13,879 bases of DNA from RGIG3009 sp964389495 (GTDB taxonomy: Bacteria > Bacillota > Clostridia > Oscillospirales > Acutalibacteraceae), in NCBI GenBank assembly GCA_964389495.1, contig CAYMDU010000036.1:1-13879 (forward strand), read 5' to 3'. The notes under the pieces were generated by a model that saw only the letters and a list, made by a program, of their open reading frames with translations, searched no databases and had not been told where the DNA came from. Position 1 is the stretch's first letter. Each line of letters opens with the position of its first letter. The translations under genes and the position numbers were made by a program. This document shows positions 1 through 7,629 of this stretch, piece by piece.

Positions 1-45
1 CCTCAGTCGGCTGCGCCGACAGCTCCCCTTACACAGGGGAGCCTT
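1..45 (-). repeat. Palindromic dispersed repeat, cut by window edge
   Basis: The copy lies in reverse orientation. It has a small variable hairpin (TCGGC around TGC, then GCCGA) followed by a CTCCCCTTACACAGGGGAG palindrome. The same two-part design occurs at 5186-5231, 13586-13642, 13702-13755 and 13792-13839. Between this repeat and the terminator at 209-236 (bases 46-208) I see no gene and no further clear structure. Confidence 0.6.
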
Positions 46-208
46 GATTTTCCTCTCGTTTGTACGGGAACTCACACAAGGGTGTTTTTCTGAGTAACGC
101 CCCTTTTGCGAGAAACTTTTCAAAATAATCCCCCGCGTGTCTTGAAAGTGACACCGGATGGTGTGGTAAACTACAATCCCCGATAATGTGTAACACCGCA
201 AAGGCAGC

Positions 209-236
209 AAAAAGCGGCGCCCCAATGGGGCGCCGC
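209..236 (-). terminator. Rho-independent terminator of the GH16 surface-protein gene
   Basis: A perfect 10-bp stem (GCGGCGCCCC paired with GGGGCGCCGC) closes a 3-base loop. On the minus strand it is followed by five T residues (the A run at 209-213). It starts about 50 bases past the stop codon of the large minus-strand gene. Confidence 0.85.
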
Positions 237-286
237 CGGGTTTGTGCTATTCGCAGGGGGTTCCCTGCACTTTAAGGAGAGCCGAT

Positions 287-3200
287 TTAGGCCTTGCGGC
301 GTTTGCCGGTGAGCCACAGCACCGCGGCACTCATGGCCACTGCCACTGCCAGCGCAGCCGGCAGGGCCGAAGTGGCGCCTGTTTTGGTGTTGCCTTCGGC
401 ACCGATGTCGTCATCGTCCGGTTCGTTGGTGTCGATGTCGGGCGTGGTGTCGGGTTCGGTATCCTCGTCGCCCGGATTCGGAATGTCCTCGTCGTCCGGT
501 TCCGTGATGTCTTCGTCATCCGGTGTCCAGCCGGAATCGACCAGTTCCTTCATGGCCTTGGCAGCCAGCAACAACTCGTCGAAAGTGGGTTGGCCGTTGG
601 CCGTGAGGTAGGCATTGATTTCGGCACGGCGATCGGCGCTGAGCTGGTTCCAGACCTCCTCACCCGCCAACACATTCAGGTAGTTGTCATAGGTGATTTC
701 GGCGATGTTGTCGCCGTAGTCGTCGGTGCAGAAGTTGAACCAGAACTGCTCGGCATCCATGTCAACAAGAACGGTGTTGTTCTCATCGTCGTCATCGTCG
801 TCGGGCGTGTAGCTGCCGCCGTCCACACTCGTCCAGATGCGCAGGTAGTCGATTTCGACGGGGTTGTCGTAGGATCCGCCCAAGTGCATAACCAGCAACT
901 CATCGTTCATGTAGGAGAAGGCGCCGATGCCACCCTTTTCACCGGGGATTTTCACATTGGGCATCGGGTCGGAGAAGGTGTCTTCGTTGTAGGCCAAACG
1001 GAACACTTCTTCGCCGTCGAGATAGCCAATCAGCAGATCTTGCACCCACAGGTAGGCCATGGTGTGCCATTCGCCGTCGCCCAAGCCCTGTTTGTTGGCG
1101 TTGGAGTTGACATTGTAGTACTGGTTCACGCCGTCTTTGTTTTCACGGTCGTGCAAGGTGATGGTGTACCAACCGTCCGGGTTGGTGCTGGTGATGCCCC
1201 AGTATTCCATCCAGTCCATTTCCACCCACTTGCTGTTGGAATTTTCTTTGAGGCAATCGGCCGGCAACGACCAGATGGCCGGGATACCCTTTTCGGTTTC
1301 GGTGTTCTCGCGCGGACGCGGGATGCGGAAGCGGTATTCGAGGTAGCTCTTGTTCCACTTGTAGCCGATGCCGTTGGTGTAATCCAGTGAGCTGAGGGTC
1401 ATGTTGTAAGTGGGCACCTTGTCTTTGATGGTGAGCACACCGTTTTCGATGGAGTAGGCATCCGGCTTGGCCGTGGCCGCGCCGTAGGGACGGGTGACAT
1501 ACCATTTGTAGCCGTCCAATCCGGTAGCGTTGGTGTCGATGGTATCCAGCGTGTCAAAATCGTCGCTGAATCCCAGCGTGGTAAAGCCGGCCTTTTGTGC
1601 AATTTCCGGCGCTTCCAAAATGGTTTCGTTCACGCGCAGGTCGGACTGCACGGTGTTGTTGTTATCGGGGTTGAATTCCAGCACCGACAAAGTGGAGTTC
1701 ACACGCGCGGAAATCACATGGTCGCCCTTCACGGCCGCCCATTTTTCGGTACCTTCCACCAAGGCGCGTGAGCCGGTGGTAAAGTCGGTGGCGAAGGTGT
1801 AGGGGATGCGCTGAATCACCTTGCTGTCGGCGCAGATGTCGATGTTGATGGTGGAGCCGGCGGGCACCGGGTCTTCGCCCTGGTTGGTGATGGTGACAAA
1901 GAACTGAATTTCTGTGCCCGGGGTAACCTGTTCGTTGTTATCCCAGGCCAGGCCTTCCACCACAAAGTCGATCATGGTGACCGCTTCCACCAGGTACACA
2001 TTGTCCACATAGATGGGGCCGTTGCCGCCCGCCACCTGCATGGTGAACACGGTGGTGTCGTCGGTGAGAGTGCCGGTTTTGATTTCGTAGGAGGCTTTGG
2101 TCCATGCGCCTTCGCCGGTGACGGTTTGGTTCAGCAGTTCGGCGGAGCCGTTGGCCAGGCTCACGCCCAGCTTGCTGCCGCTGGCCGAACGGTAGCGGAA
2201 GTACAGATTGTAGGTGGCGTCGCTCTTGATGCCGGCGATGTTGTAGGTGAAGGTGCCGTCGCCGCTGAGAGCCGCGGCCTTGGTGTTGTTCACGCCCACA
2301 CCGGATTCGATGGCGGCGTTGCCGGCCAGTGTCCAGTTGCTGGCGGCCTTGTCGAAGGTGCCGTTGGCAATCAGAGCCGAATCGCCCGCAACCGTCACGG
2401 TGCAGGTGGCCTTTTTGCCGTCCTTTTCGGCGGTGATGGTGGCAGTGCCTTTACCGATGGCGGTGATAACACCGTATTCCACGGTGGCCACATCTTCATC
2501 GCTGGAAGACCATTTCATGCCGTTGATGTTGGCATCGGTGGGCGTGGGCATGACGGTAACCGCCTGCGTGCGGCCGGGCATCAGCGTGATGCTTTCGTGC
2601 GAGAGTGTCATGGACGTGAGCGGCACGCGGGAATCGTACATGCACAGGGTGATGTTATCGACAACCGCGGCGGGAGTGCCCACTTTGTCGCTCACCACAG
2701 CAAAGACCCAGCCGAGGTAGGCATTGCTGTTGATTTCGGCCATGCTGGCCGAGGTGGTGAAGATGGCACTGGCGTGTTGCCATTCGGAGCCGTCGCCCTC
2801 TTTGGCGATGTTCGACAACCCGATGCTGCCGGCCCACAGGCGGAGCTCGGCGTTGTTGGTGGCCAGATAGTCCCATTCCACAATGTAGGTGGTGCCGGGC
2901 TTCACGGCCAGGGAGCCTTTGTAGAAGCGGTCGCCGGTGGTATCCAACACCAGGCCGTAGCTGCCGTCTTTGCCCACGCCGGCTTGGATGTTGGCGTTGT
3001 CGGGCCAGTACAGGTCGCCTTGTTCAAAGTCACCGTTGAGCAGCAGGTTGGCGTATTCGTCGATGGTAACTTTGATGCTGGCGGAGAGGCCGAGGTCGCT
3101 GGTGGCAGTGACGGTGACCGTGCCGGAATCCGCCACGGCGGCAATCTTACCGGTTTGGTCCACCGACACAATGCTGCTGTCGCTGGACGACCAGGTGATG

Positions 3201-4984
3201 GTGCCAATGGCGGCTTCGGCCGGCGTGCTGCGAAGCGACAGCGTACTGCTGCCCTGCGGCCACAGCTTGACGGTGTCGGATTCAGCCACAATCGCAAGAG
3301 CGGTGGCTTTGGGCAACGCCGTTGACTTTTCCAATTTGAAGTTGTCGAAATAGGCGGTGCCGGTGCCAACCTGGCTGTCATAAATCAGGGTTTGCACCAA
3401 CCATTCCCAGCCTTTGTCGGCGGTGATGCCGGTGCCGGTGGTGAATTCGATGGTGACGGTGGTCCAATCGGCTTCCTTGCCGAAGGACGATTTTTTCCAA
3501 TCCCCTGTGTGACCGGTGCCCGGATTTTTCATGGGTTCAAACCAGGTGCCCACGCCGGTGCCTTCCCACTTGTAGTCATAGGAAAACACATAGGTGGTGT
3601 TTTCTTGAAGCAGTGTGAAGAAATCGCTGTCGTAGCGAATGGAGGCCTGGCGGTTTTCTTTGGCCGTGTCGGTGTTGGTAACGGTGATTTTGGCACCCTT
3701 ACCGCCGTCTTTACCCGCGCCGTCAACGCCGATTTCGTAGGTGACACCGGAGGCGCCGCTGTTGGTGTAGCTGGCCCAGTTGGTGTTGCCCTGTTCGAAG
3801 TCGCCGTTGATAAGCAGGTTGCTTGTGGACGGTGTAGGTGTGGGTGTAGGTGTAGGTGTGGGTGTGGCCGCTTTTTCCACCAATTTGAAATTGTCAAAAT
3901 AGGCGGCACCGTTGCCGATTTGGTTGTCGTACATGAGGGCTTCCACCTGCCACTCCCAGGTACCGTTCACACTGACGGTATCGTTGGTGGTGAATTCGAT
4001 GGTGACGGTGGTCCAATCGGTTTTGTTTAGGCCGGCTGTTGTTTTCCAATCGCCGGTCCAGCCGGCGGCGGTGTTTTCATGCGCCACAAAGCGTGCGCCC
4101 GCGCCGGTGCCTTCCCATTTGTAGTCAAACGAGAACACATAGGAGGTATTCTTCTTGACCAGACCGAAAAAGGCCGAGCCGAACCGAGCTTCAGGCCACT
4201 GGGTGGTGGCGCTGCCCGCGGTGTTTTGCACGGCGATTTTCAGGCCGGCGCCGTCTTTGCCGTAGCTGTCGCCCACGGTGGCGGCGCTACTGAGAATCCA
4301 GCCGGTGGAACCGCCGGAAAAGTCGCCGTTGGTGAGCAGGTTGGTTTCGGTAGAGGGAGCAGGCATGGTGACCTTTTTCACCAACTTAAAGTTGTCGAAA
4401 TAGGCCGTGCCGGTGCCAACCTGGGTATCGTACATGACGACTTCGACCAGCCATTCCCAACCGACATTGGCGCTGAGGCCGGTGCCGGTGGTGAATTCCA
4501 TGCTGAACGCTGTCCAGTCGTTGGCCGTTGTCCACGAAGTGGAGGCCCAGCCCGTGGAGCCGGTGCCCGGTGCTACCAACGAGGTGAAGCGAGTGCCGGC
4601 GCCGGTACCTTCGAATTTGTAGTCATAGGAAAACACATAGGTGGTGTTTTCTTCCAGCTGGCTCATGAACGCGGCGTTGTAGCGGATGCTGCCCTGCCGC
4701 GTGGTTTTGTCGCTTTCGGTGTTGGTGACGGTGAGCTTGGCACCCTTGCTGCCGTCTTTGCCCGCGCCGTCAACGCCAAATTCGTAGGCGACACCGGTGT
4801 CGCCCAAAATGGTGTAGGTGGCCCAGTTGGTGGCGCCTTGCTCAAAGTCGCCGTTGTTGAGCAGGTTGGTTTCGGTGGACGAAGCGGCCGCCGAAGCCGG
4901 CAATACCAGCCCCGAAATGCCGCAGGTGATCAGCAGCGTGAGCGCTGCCCCCAGCGAAACGAGCCGGCGTGTGCCATGTTTCAT
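287..4984 (-). CDS. Giant multimodular surface protein with CBM-like modules, Ig-like domains and a GH16-type glycoside hydrolase domain
   Basis: This 1565-residue secreted protein probably binds and cleaves a beta-glucan or related polysaccharide at the cell surface. In order: signal peptide (1-32, ending ASA); three CBM4/9-like modules (about 40-201, 213-370, 388-556), each starting NLL-NGDF and ending YFDNFKL; Big_2-type domain (560-642); fourth module (646-782); second Big_2 (784-863); fifth module (865-1002); CARDB-like domain (1003-1120); GH16 domain (1130-1386); acidic linker; small helical domain (1400-1480); Asp/Glu-rich stalk; NTKTG (1532-1536), hydrophobic helix and KRRK end. The GH16 signature EMDWME supplies E1255, D1257 and E1260, so catalysis looks intact; substrate cannot be read. 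The ATG at 4984 is preferred over a GTG at 5008 because AAGGGGA lies 7 bases before it and the signal peptide follows directly. It has its own promoter and terminator, so is probably monocistronic. The CBM family assignments are by pattern only. Confidence 0.9.
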   Translation of the reverse strand: MKHGTRRLVSLGAALTLLITCGISGLVLPASAAASSTETNLLNNGDFEQGATNWATYTILGDTGVAYEFGVDGAGKDGSKGAKLTVTNTESDKTTRQGSIRYNAAFMSQLEENTTYVFSYDYKFEGTGAGTRFTSLVAPGTGSTGWASTSWTTANDWTAFSMEFTTGTGLSANVGWEWLVEVVMYDTQVGTGTAYFDNFKLVKKVTMPAPSTETNLLTNGDFSGGSTGWILSSAATVGDSYGKDGAGLKIAVQNTAGSATTQWPEARFGSAFFGLVKKNTSYVFSFDYKWEGTGAGARFVAHENTAAGWTGDWKTTAGLNKTDWTTVTIEFTTNDTVSVNGTWEWQVEALMYDNQIGNGAAYFDNFKLVEKAATPTPTPTPTPTPSTSNLLINGDFEQGNTNWASYTNSGASGVTYEIGVDGAGKDGGKGAKITVTNTDTAKENRQASIRYDSDFFTLLQENTTYVFSYDYKWEGTGVGTWFEPMKNPGTGHTGDWKKSSFGKEADWTTVTIEFTTGTGITADKGWEWLVQTLIYDSQVGTGTAYFDNFKLEKSTALPKATALAIVAESDTVKLWPQGSSTLSLRSTPAEAAIGTITWSSSDSSIVSVDQTGKIAAVADSGTVTVTATSDLGLSASIKVTIDEYANLLLNGDFEQGDLYWPDNANIQAGVGKDGSYGLVLDTTGDRFYKGSLAVKPGTTYIVEWDYLATNNAELRLWAGSIGLSNIAKEGDGSEWQHASAIFTTSASMAEINSNAYLGWVFAVVSDKVGTPAAVVDNITLCMYDSRVPLTSMTLSHESITLMPGRTQAVTVMPTPTDANINGMKWSSSDEDVATVEYGVITAIGKGTATITAEKDGKKATCTVTVAGDSALIANGTFDKAASNWTLAGNAAIESGVGVNNTKAAALSGDGTFTYNIAGIKSDATYNLYFRYRSASGSKLGVSLANGSAELLNQTVTGEGAWTKASYEIKTGTLTDDTTVFTMQVAGGNGPIYVDNVYLVEAVTMIDFVVEGLAWDNNEQVTPGTEIQFFVTITNQGEDPVPAGSTINIDICADSKVIQRIPYTFATDFTTGSRALVEGTEKWAAVKGDHVISARVNSTLSVLEFNPDNNNTVQSDLRVNETILEAPEIAQKAGFTTLGFSDDFDTLDTIDTNATGLDGYKWYVTRPYGAATAKPDAYSIENGVLTIKDKVPTYNMTLSSLDYTNGIGYKWNKSYLEYRFRIPRPRENTETEKGIPAIWSLPADCLKENSNSKWVEMDWMEYWGITSTNPDGWYTITLHDRENKDGVNQYYNVNSNANKQGLGDGEWHTMAYLWVQDLLIGYLDGEEVFRLAYNEDTFSDPMPNVKIPGEKGGIGAFSYMNDELLVMHLGGSYDNPVEIDYLRIWTSVDGGSYTPDDDDDDENNTVLVDMDAEQFWFNFCTDDYGDNIAEITYDNYLNVLAGEEVWNQLSADRRAEINAYLTANGQPTFDELLLAAKAMKELVDSGWTPDDEDITEPDDEDIPNPGDEDTEPDTTPDIDTNEPDDDDIGAEGNTKTGATSALPAALAVAVAMSAAVLWLTGKRRKA
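3831..3866 (-). repeat. In-frame hexamer repeat encoding a Thr-Pro linker
   Basis: Six hexamers of GGTGTA or GGTGTG encode six Thr-Pro pairs (residues 374-385) between the second and third CBM-like modules. Gain or loss of a unit would change linker length by two residues without a frameshift. Confidence 0.85.
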
Positions 4985-5003
4985 AGAATCTTCCCCTTTC
5001 TCC

Positions 5004-5040
5004 CCCACTGTGGTGGGTGCCGCGCAACGCAGTTGTGCGG
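5004..5040 (-). other. Two stem-loops in the 5' leader of the GH16 gene
   Basis: Between the putative promoter and the ribosome binding site are two inverted repeats. One is CCCAC/GTGGG with a 4-base loop (5004-5017). The other is CCGCGCAAC/GTTGTGCGG with a 3-base loop and one mismatch (5020-5040). They could stabilise the transcript 5' end. No known riboswitch class is recognised. Confidence 0.4.
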
Positions 5041-5044
5041 TTTG

Positions 5045-5087
5045 ATTATATGGTCAAGTATATTTTACTATCCCCCCCGCTTGTCAA
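5045..5087 (-). promoter_or_regulatory. Probable promoter of the GH16 surface-protein gene
   Basis: On the minus strand a perfect -35 TTGACA (5082-5087) precedes TATACT (5057-5062) with a long 19-base spacer. A perfect TATAAT (5045-5050) lies further on but has no matching -35. The assignment of the -10 is uncertain, but the AT-rich stretch immediately upstream of the gene is the only promoter-like region. Confidence 0.5.
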
Positions 5088-5121
5088 GTGTTTTTGTGCA
5101 ACTTTTCGAATTTTTAAGCAT

Positions 5122-5231
5122 GGGGTTGTTACCATTTCAAGGGGAGCGGTCCGAAAGTTGGCACACAACAATCACTCCCGGCCGACAATCCCCCTGAGGC
5201 GATTGCACCGCCGCCTCCCCCGTGGGAAGGC
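5122..5231. repeat. Truncated copy of a MITE-like dispersed repeat
   Basis: This block matches 13635-13755 in order: GGGGTTGTTAC, TTTCAAGGG, a GTCC-like word, CACAC then CAACAA, a TCCC-GCC segment, CAATCCCCC, a hairpin, and a CTCCCC/GGGAAGG end. The left palindromic end present in the other copy is absent here. The copy lies about 35 bases upstream of the GH16 -35 box. Confidence 0.6.
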
Positions 5232-5281
5232 AAGACGGGACTGTGCGTGTCCTGAAAATAAGGCCGTGAGCGGAGTCGGCC

Positions 5282-5314
5282 GAAAAGCAGAACCGCCTCC
5301 CGGTGGGAGGCGGT
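5282..5314 (-). terminator. Probable terminator of the LamG operon
   Basis: A perfect 10-bp stem (ACCGCCTCCC with GGGAGGCGGT) has a 3-base loop. On the minus strand it is followed by an interrupted T tract (TCTGCTTTT). It lies 42 bases past the stop of the 217-residue gene. The rest of the 372-base gap (4985-5356) holds the GH16 leader, its promoter and a dispersed repeat. Confidence 0.65.
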
Positions 5315-5356
5315 GACGGGGTGCCGAGAAACACGCGGCAACGCGTTCGGCTGTTT

Positions 5357-6010
5357 TTACTTTTCGGCTTTTTTCTTTTTGACCCATTCGGCTACAACCA
5401 CCACGGCCAGCAGCACCGCGGCGGCACCGACGGCCAACAGGACTTCGCGCAGGGCCGGGTCGCTGAACGCGGCGGCGGTGGCGTTGGCCGGGGTTTGCAC
5501 CACGGTGTAGAACTGCCAGTTCAACAGGGTGCCGTTTTCCAGCCCTGTGCTGTCGCCGGTGAAGGTGTAGTCGCAACGCAGGCCGACGGTGTAGGTAGCG
5601 GTTTCGCCGGGAGCCAGGCGACGGCTGAGAACCAGGCCGCCGTCTTTGTCGTTTATGCGGCTGTACGGGCCGCTATACAGCACGGTGTCGCCCTCGCACA
5701 CGGTGAGGTGCAGGTGGTTGAGATAGGTGAGCGCGGCGGTATTATCATAGGGCAATTCCACGCTGTCCAGGGTGACAGTGTGTTCGGCCGTGGTGTTATT
5801 AGCCAAGGTGAGGGTGCCGGGGGTGGCCAGTGCTTCGCCCGCTTGCAGGGTGGGTTGCTCCCACACGGCCGGCTCTTGTTGTGCCGACAGCATCAGCGAT
5901 TCGCCGAATTCCGAAAGCACCACCTGTTGCGCGGTGCCGGCACCAACGCCGAAAGCGCCGACCAACAGCAACACGGCAGCCAGGCACACGGTGTGCAACA
6001 TGCGTTTCAT
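5357..6010 (-). CDS. Single-pass membrane protein with extracytoplasmic beta-rich domain, unknown function
   Basis: I do not recognise this 217-residue protein. It has a signal peptide (about 1-26), a Thr/Val-rich extracytoplasmic domain (about 30-185) with alternating beta-strand-like patterns, a transmembrane helix (about 188-209) and a short basic tail KKKKAEK. The segments GDTVLYSG and LAPGETATYTVGL recall beta-sandwich surface proteins of the TasA/camelysin type, but this is only a weak resemblance. Two cysteines (C105, C146) fall in the outer domain. The start ATG overlaps the stop of the LamG gene as ATGA, with AAGGAGGG 9 bases upstream, so the two are translationally coupled. Its topology (signal peptide, outer domain, one C-terminal helix) matches the LamG protein, suggesting a membrane complex; that is inference. 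Confidence 0.85.
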   Translation of the reverse strand: MKRMLHTVCLAAVLLLVGAFGVGAGTAQQVVLSEFGESLMLSAQQEPAVWEQPTLQAGEALATPGTLTLANNTTAEHTVTLDSVELPYDNTAALTYLNHLHLTVCEGDTVLYSGPYSRINDKDGGLVLSRRLAPGETATYTVGLRCDYTFTGDSTGLENGTLLNWQFYTVVQTPANATAAAFSDPALREVLLAVGAAAVLLAVVVVAEWVKKKKAEK

Positions 6011-7143
6011 TCCGCATCGCCCTCCTTTTCCTCGTCCGTTTCGGGTTCGGGTTCTGCTTCGGGTTCAACGGCCATGCCGGCCAGAATGGTGGGGAATTCT
6101 TCGCCGTCCGGCACGGAAGCGTGGCGCTTTTGGGCACTGAACACCAACGACAGCACCACCGCGGCCACTATCACTGCGGCGGGAATCACCACCAGCATCA
6201 CCGGCACGCCGAACAGCGTATTTTTTTCGCCGGCCGAAACGCTGCCCGCCACCGTGGTGGTGCGGGGCCGCGTGGCCAGGTAGGTGGTGGCGGTGGGCGG
6301 TGTGCCGCCGTCGGCCGGATTGAGCCCGGCGGCCAGCAGGGCCACCTCGTTGTCGGTGAGGGCTTGCGGGTAGAGGTAGGCATCGTCCAGCAGGGCGTTG
6401 AGCGTTGGCTCGCCTTCGATTCCGCGCCCCACCGCAAAGGTGTTCAGCCGCATGGCGGCCAAATCCACCGGCTGGGCGCTCATGTCGGCTTGGTAGAGAG
6501 CGGTGCCGTCAACATACACGGTGAACGCTGTGGGCGCCACCGTAACCGCCACATGGTGCCACACGCCGCTTTCCGGCGCCGTGGTGGTGATGCCGTTGGT
6601 TTGGGAAAACAGGGTGATGGGTTCGATGGAACGGTCTTGCCATTCGGCACAAAGGCCGTGGATGCCGGCGGCTTCGTCTTGTCGGTTGAGTGAGAGCGTG
6701 ATAAAGCGGTTTTCGTTGCGGTAGACGGTGAGCAGGCGTTGGTCGGCCGCCTCGCCGCCCTGCCAGTTGACCCACGCCGCAAAGGTGAACGATTCCAATT
6801 TGAGGGTTTGAGCCGACGAATACCGCAAGTATTGGGTGCTGCCGTTGAGCTGCACCGCCAGGCCGGTTTTGCCCGGCACCCAGGTGAAGTCTTCGGGCTG
6901 CACTTTTTTGGCGCCGTCGTAATAATACACTTTGTTGCCGATTTCGTCCGGCTCGGTGACCAGGGCAATGGGTTCGGCCAAGAGGCCGGTGCCGGCCGCT
7001 TCGGTGGTATCGGCGACTGTGGTTTCGGTGATGTCGGCCGTGGTGTCGGTGGTGTCGGCTGCGGGAGCCGCCAACACCGGTGCGGCGCTGCCCAGCAGCA
7101 AGACAGCCGCACAAAGGCCGGCAAACCAAGACGATTGTTTCAT
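6007..7143 (-). CDS. LamG/concanavalin-A-like domain single-pass membrane protein
   Basis: This 378-residue protein has a signal peptide (1-25, ending VLA), a Thr-rich spacer (27-50), a LamG-like jelly-roll domain (about 70-285), a Thr/Pro linker, a transmembrane helix (about 311-336) and an acidic cytoplasmic tail rich in Glu-Pro (337-378). LamG features are QLNGSTQYLRYSS, SFTFAAWVNWQGG, WHHVAVTVAPTAFTVYVDG and LDDAYLYPQALTDNEVALL, as in LamG_3 domains that bind glycans or proteins. There is no catalytic motif, so an adhesion or sensing role is more likely than an enzyme. The ATG at 7143 is chosen because GAGGTG lies 6 bases upstream and the signal peptide begins there; the open frame further upstream is a shadow of the preceding gene. 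It starts 22 bases after the 105-residue gene and overlaps the next gene by 4 bases. Confidence 0.85.
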   Translation of the reverse strand: MKQSSWFAGLCAAVLLLGSAAPVLAAPAADTTDTTADITETTVADTTEAAGTGLLAEPIALVTEPDEIGNKVYYYDGAKKVQPEDFTWVPGKTGLAVQLNGSTQYLRYSSAQTLKLESFTFAAWVNWQGGEAADQRLLTVYRNENRFITLSLNRQDEAAGIHGLCAEWQDRSIEPITLFSQTNGITTTAPESGVWHHVAVTVAPTAFTVYVDGTALYQADMSAQPVDLAAMRLNTFAVGRGIEGEPTLNALLDDAYLYPQALTDNEVALLAAGLNPADGGTPPTATTYLATRPRTTTVAGSVSAGEKNTLFGVPVMLVVIPAAVIVAAVVLSLVFSAQKRHASVPDGEEFPTILAGMAVEPEAEPEPETDEEKEGDAE

Positions 7144-7165
7144 GTTGTGCACCTCGGTTTTGTGT

Positions 7166-7483
7166 TCATTTTCGGTAGTAGGAATAGTAGGCCACCACGG
7201 TGAGGCGCCGACCGGTGACGGTATCGTCCCCGGTGAGCAGCACGCCGTTTTTGCTGAGCAGTTCCCCAAATTCCAGCGTTTCGGCCGGGCAGGAAAACGG
7301 CACGCTGCCGTTTTCGAACCGCAGTTCCACGGTGCCGGTGGCGGCGCAAATGCGGCCGTTTTTACCGATGACCGTTTCTCCGGCGGAACCGCGCCGCACG
7401 GCGTAGGCAACCAATTTGCCGTCGATTCGGTCCAGCCCGGCGGGGCGCTTGTTCTTTTTTTCGCCGCGGGAAAACCAGCCCAT
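7166..7483 (-). CDS. Small cytoplasmic protein, unknown function, first gene of the LamG operon
   Basis: This 105-residue protein is not recognised. It lacks a signal peptide or membrane helix, starts with a basic, charged segment (MGWFSRGEKKNKR), then alternates short beta-like strands with Gly/Asn turns (VIGKNGRICAATGTVELRF, then GELLSKNGVLLTGDD) and ends with an aromatic-rich VVAYYSYYRK. Its reality is supported by a GAGGTG ribosome binding site 5 bases before the ATG, a near-consensus promoter just upstream, and tight spacing to the LamG gene. As the only apparently cytoplasmic member of the operon it might contact the tails of the two membrane proteins, but nothing in the sequence shows this. 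Confidence 0.8.
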   Translation of the reverse strand: MGWFSRGEKKNKRPAGLDRIDGKLVAYAVRRGSAGETVIGKNGRICAATGTVELRFENGSVPFSCPAETLEFGELLSKNGVLLTGDDTVTGRRLTVVAYYSYYRK

Positions 7484-7511
7484 GGTGACACCTCGTTTCT
7501 GTTACCTATTT

Positions 7512-7540
7512 ATTGTACTGTGTTCTCTCCCGTCTGTCAA
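7512..7540 (-). promoter_or_regulatory. Sigma-A type promoter of the LamG operon
   Basis: On the minus strand a perfect TTGACA (7535-7540), a 17-base spacer and TACAAT (7512-7517) precede the 105-residue gene. The predicted start of transcription is about 22 bases before its ATG. Confidence 0.85.
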
Positions 7541-7580
7541 CCGCGTTTCGGAAAATTCACAAATTGTAACAGATTGTTTA

Positions 7581-7609
7581 TTGCCTTTTATATATAATCA
7601 TGCTATGAT
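7581..7609 (+). promoter_or_regulatory. Probable promoter of the LTA synthase-lipid kinase operon
   Basis: TTGCCT (7581-7586), a 17-base spacer and TATGAT (7604-7609) with an extended TG one base upstream fit a sigma-A promoter. Transcription would then begin around 7616, essentially at the ribosome binding site. A perfect TATAAT at 7593-7598 is an alternative -10 but lacks a well-placed -35. Confidence 0.55.
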
Positions 7610-7629
7610 AAACTACGAAGGTGAAACAA

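Noticed and set aside
70..105. Plus-strand terminator around ACACAAGGGTGTTTTTC
   Set aside because: The stem is only about four base pairs and no upstream gene is visible in the window.
760..805. Dockerin or EF-hand calcium site in the Asp run after the GH16 domain
   Set aside because: It is a plain poly-Asp linker without the paired 12-residue calcium loops of a dockerin.
242..1390. Long plus-strand open frame of 382 codons opposite the GH16 domain
   Set aside because: It mirrors a well-supported minus-strand gene, its product is a Val/Gly/His-rich low-information sequence, and it lacks a ribosome binding site. The same holds for 2126-3325 and 4079-5197.
7144..7491. Longer N-terminus for the LamG protein starting at 7491
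   Set aside because: The extra 116 residues overlap the 105-residue gene out of frame, and a signal peptide with its own ribosome site starts at 7143.
7621..7629. GTG start for the LTA synthase at 7621
   Set aside because: That GTG is part of the GAAGGTG ribosome binding site for the ATG at 7630.
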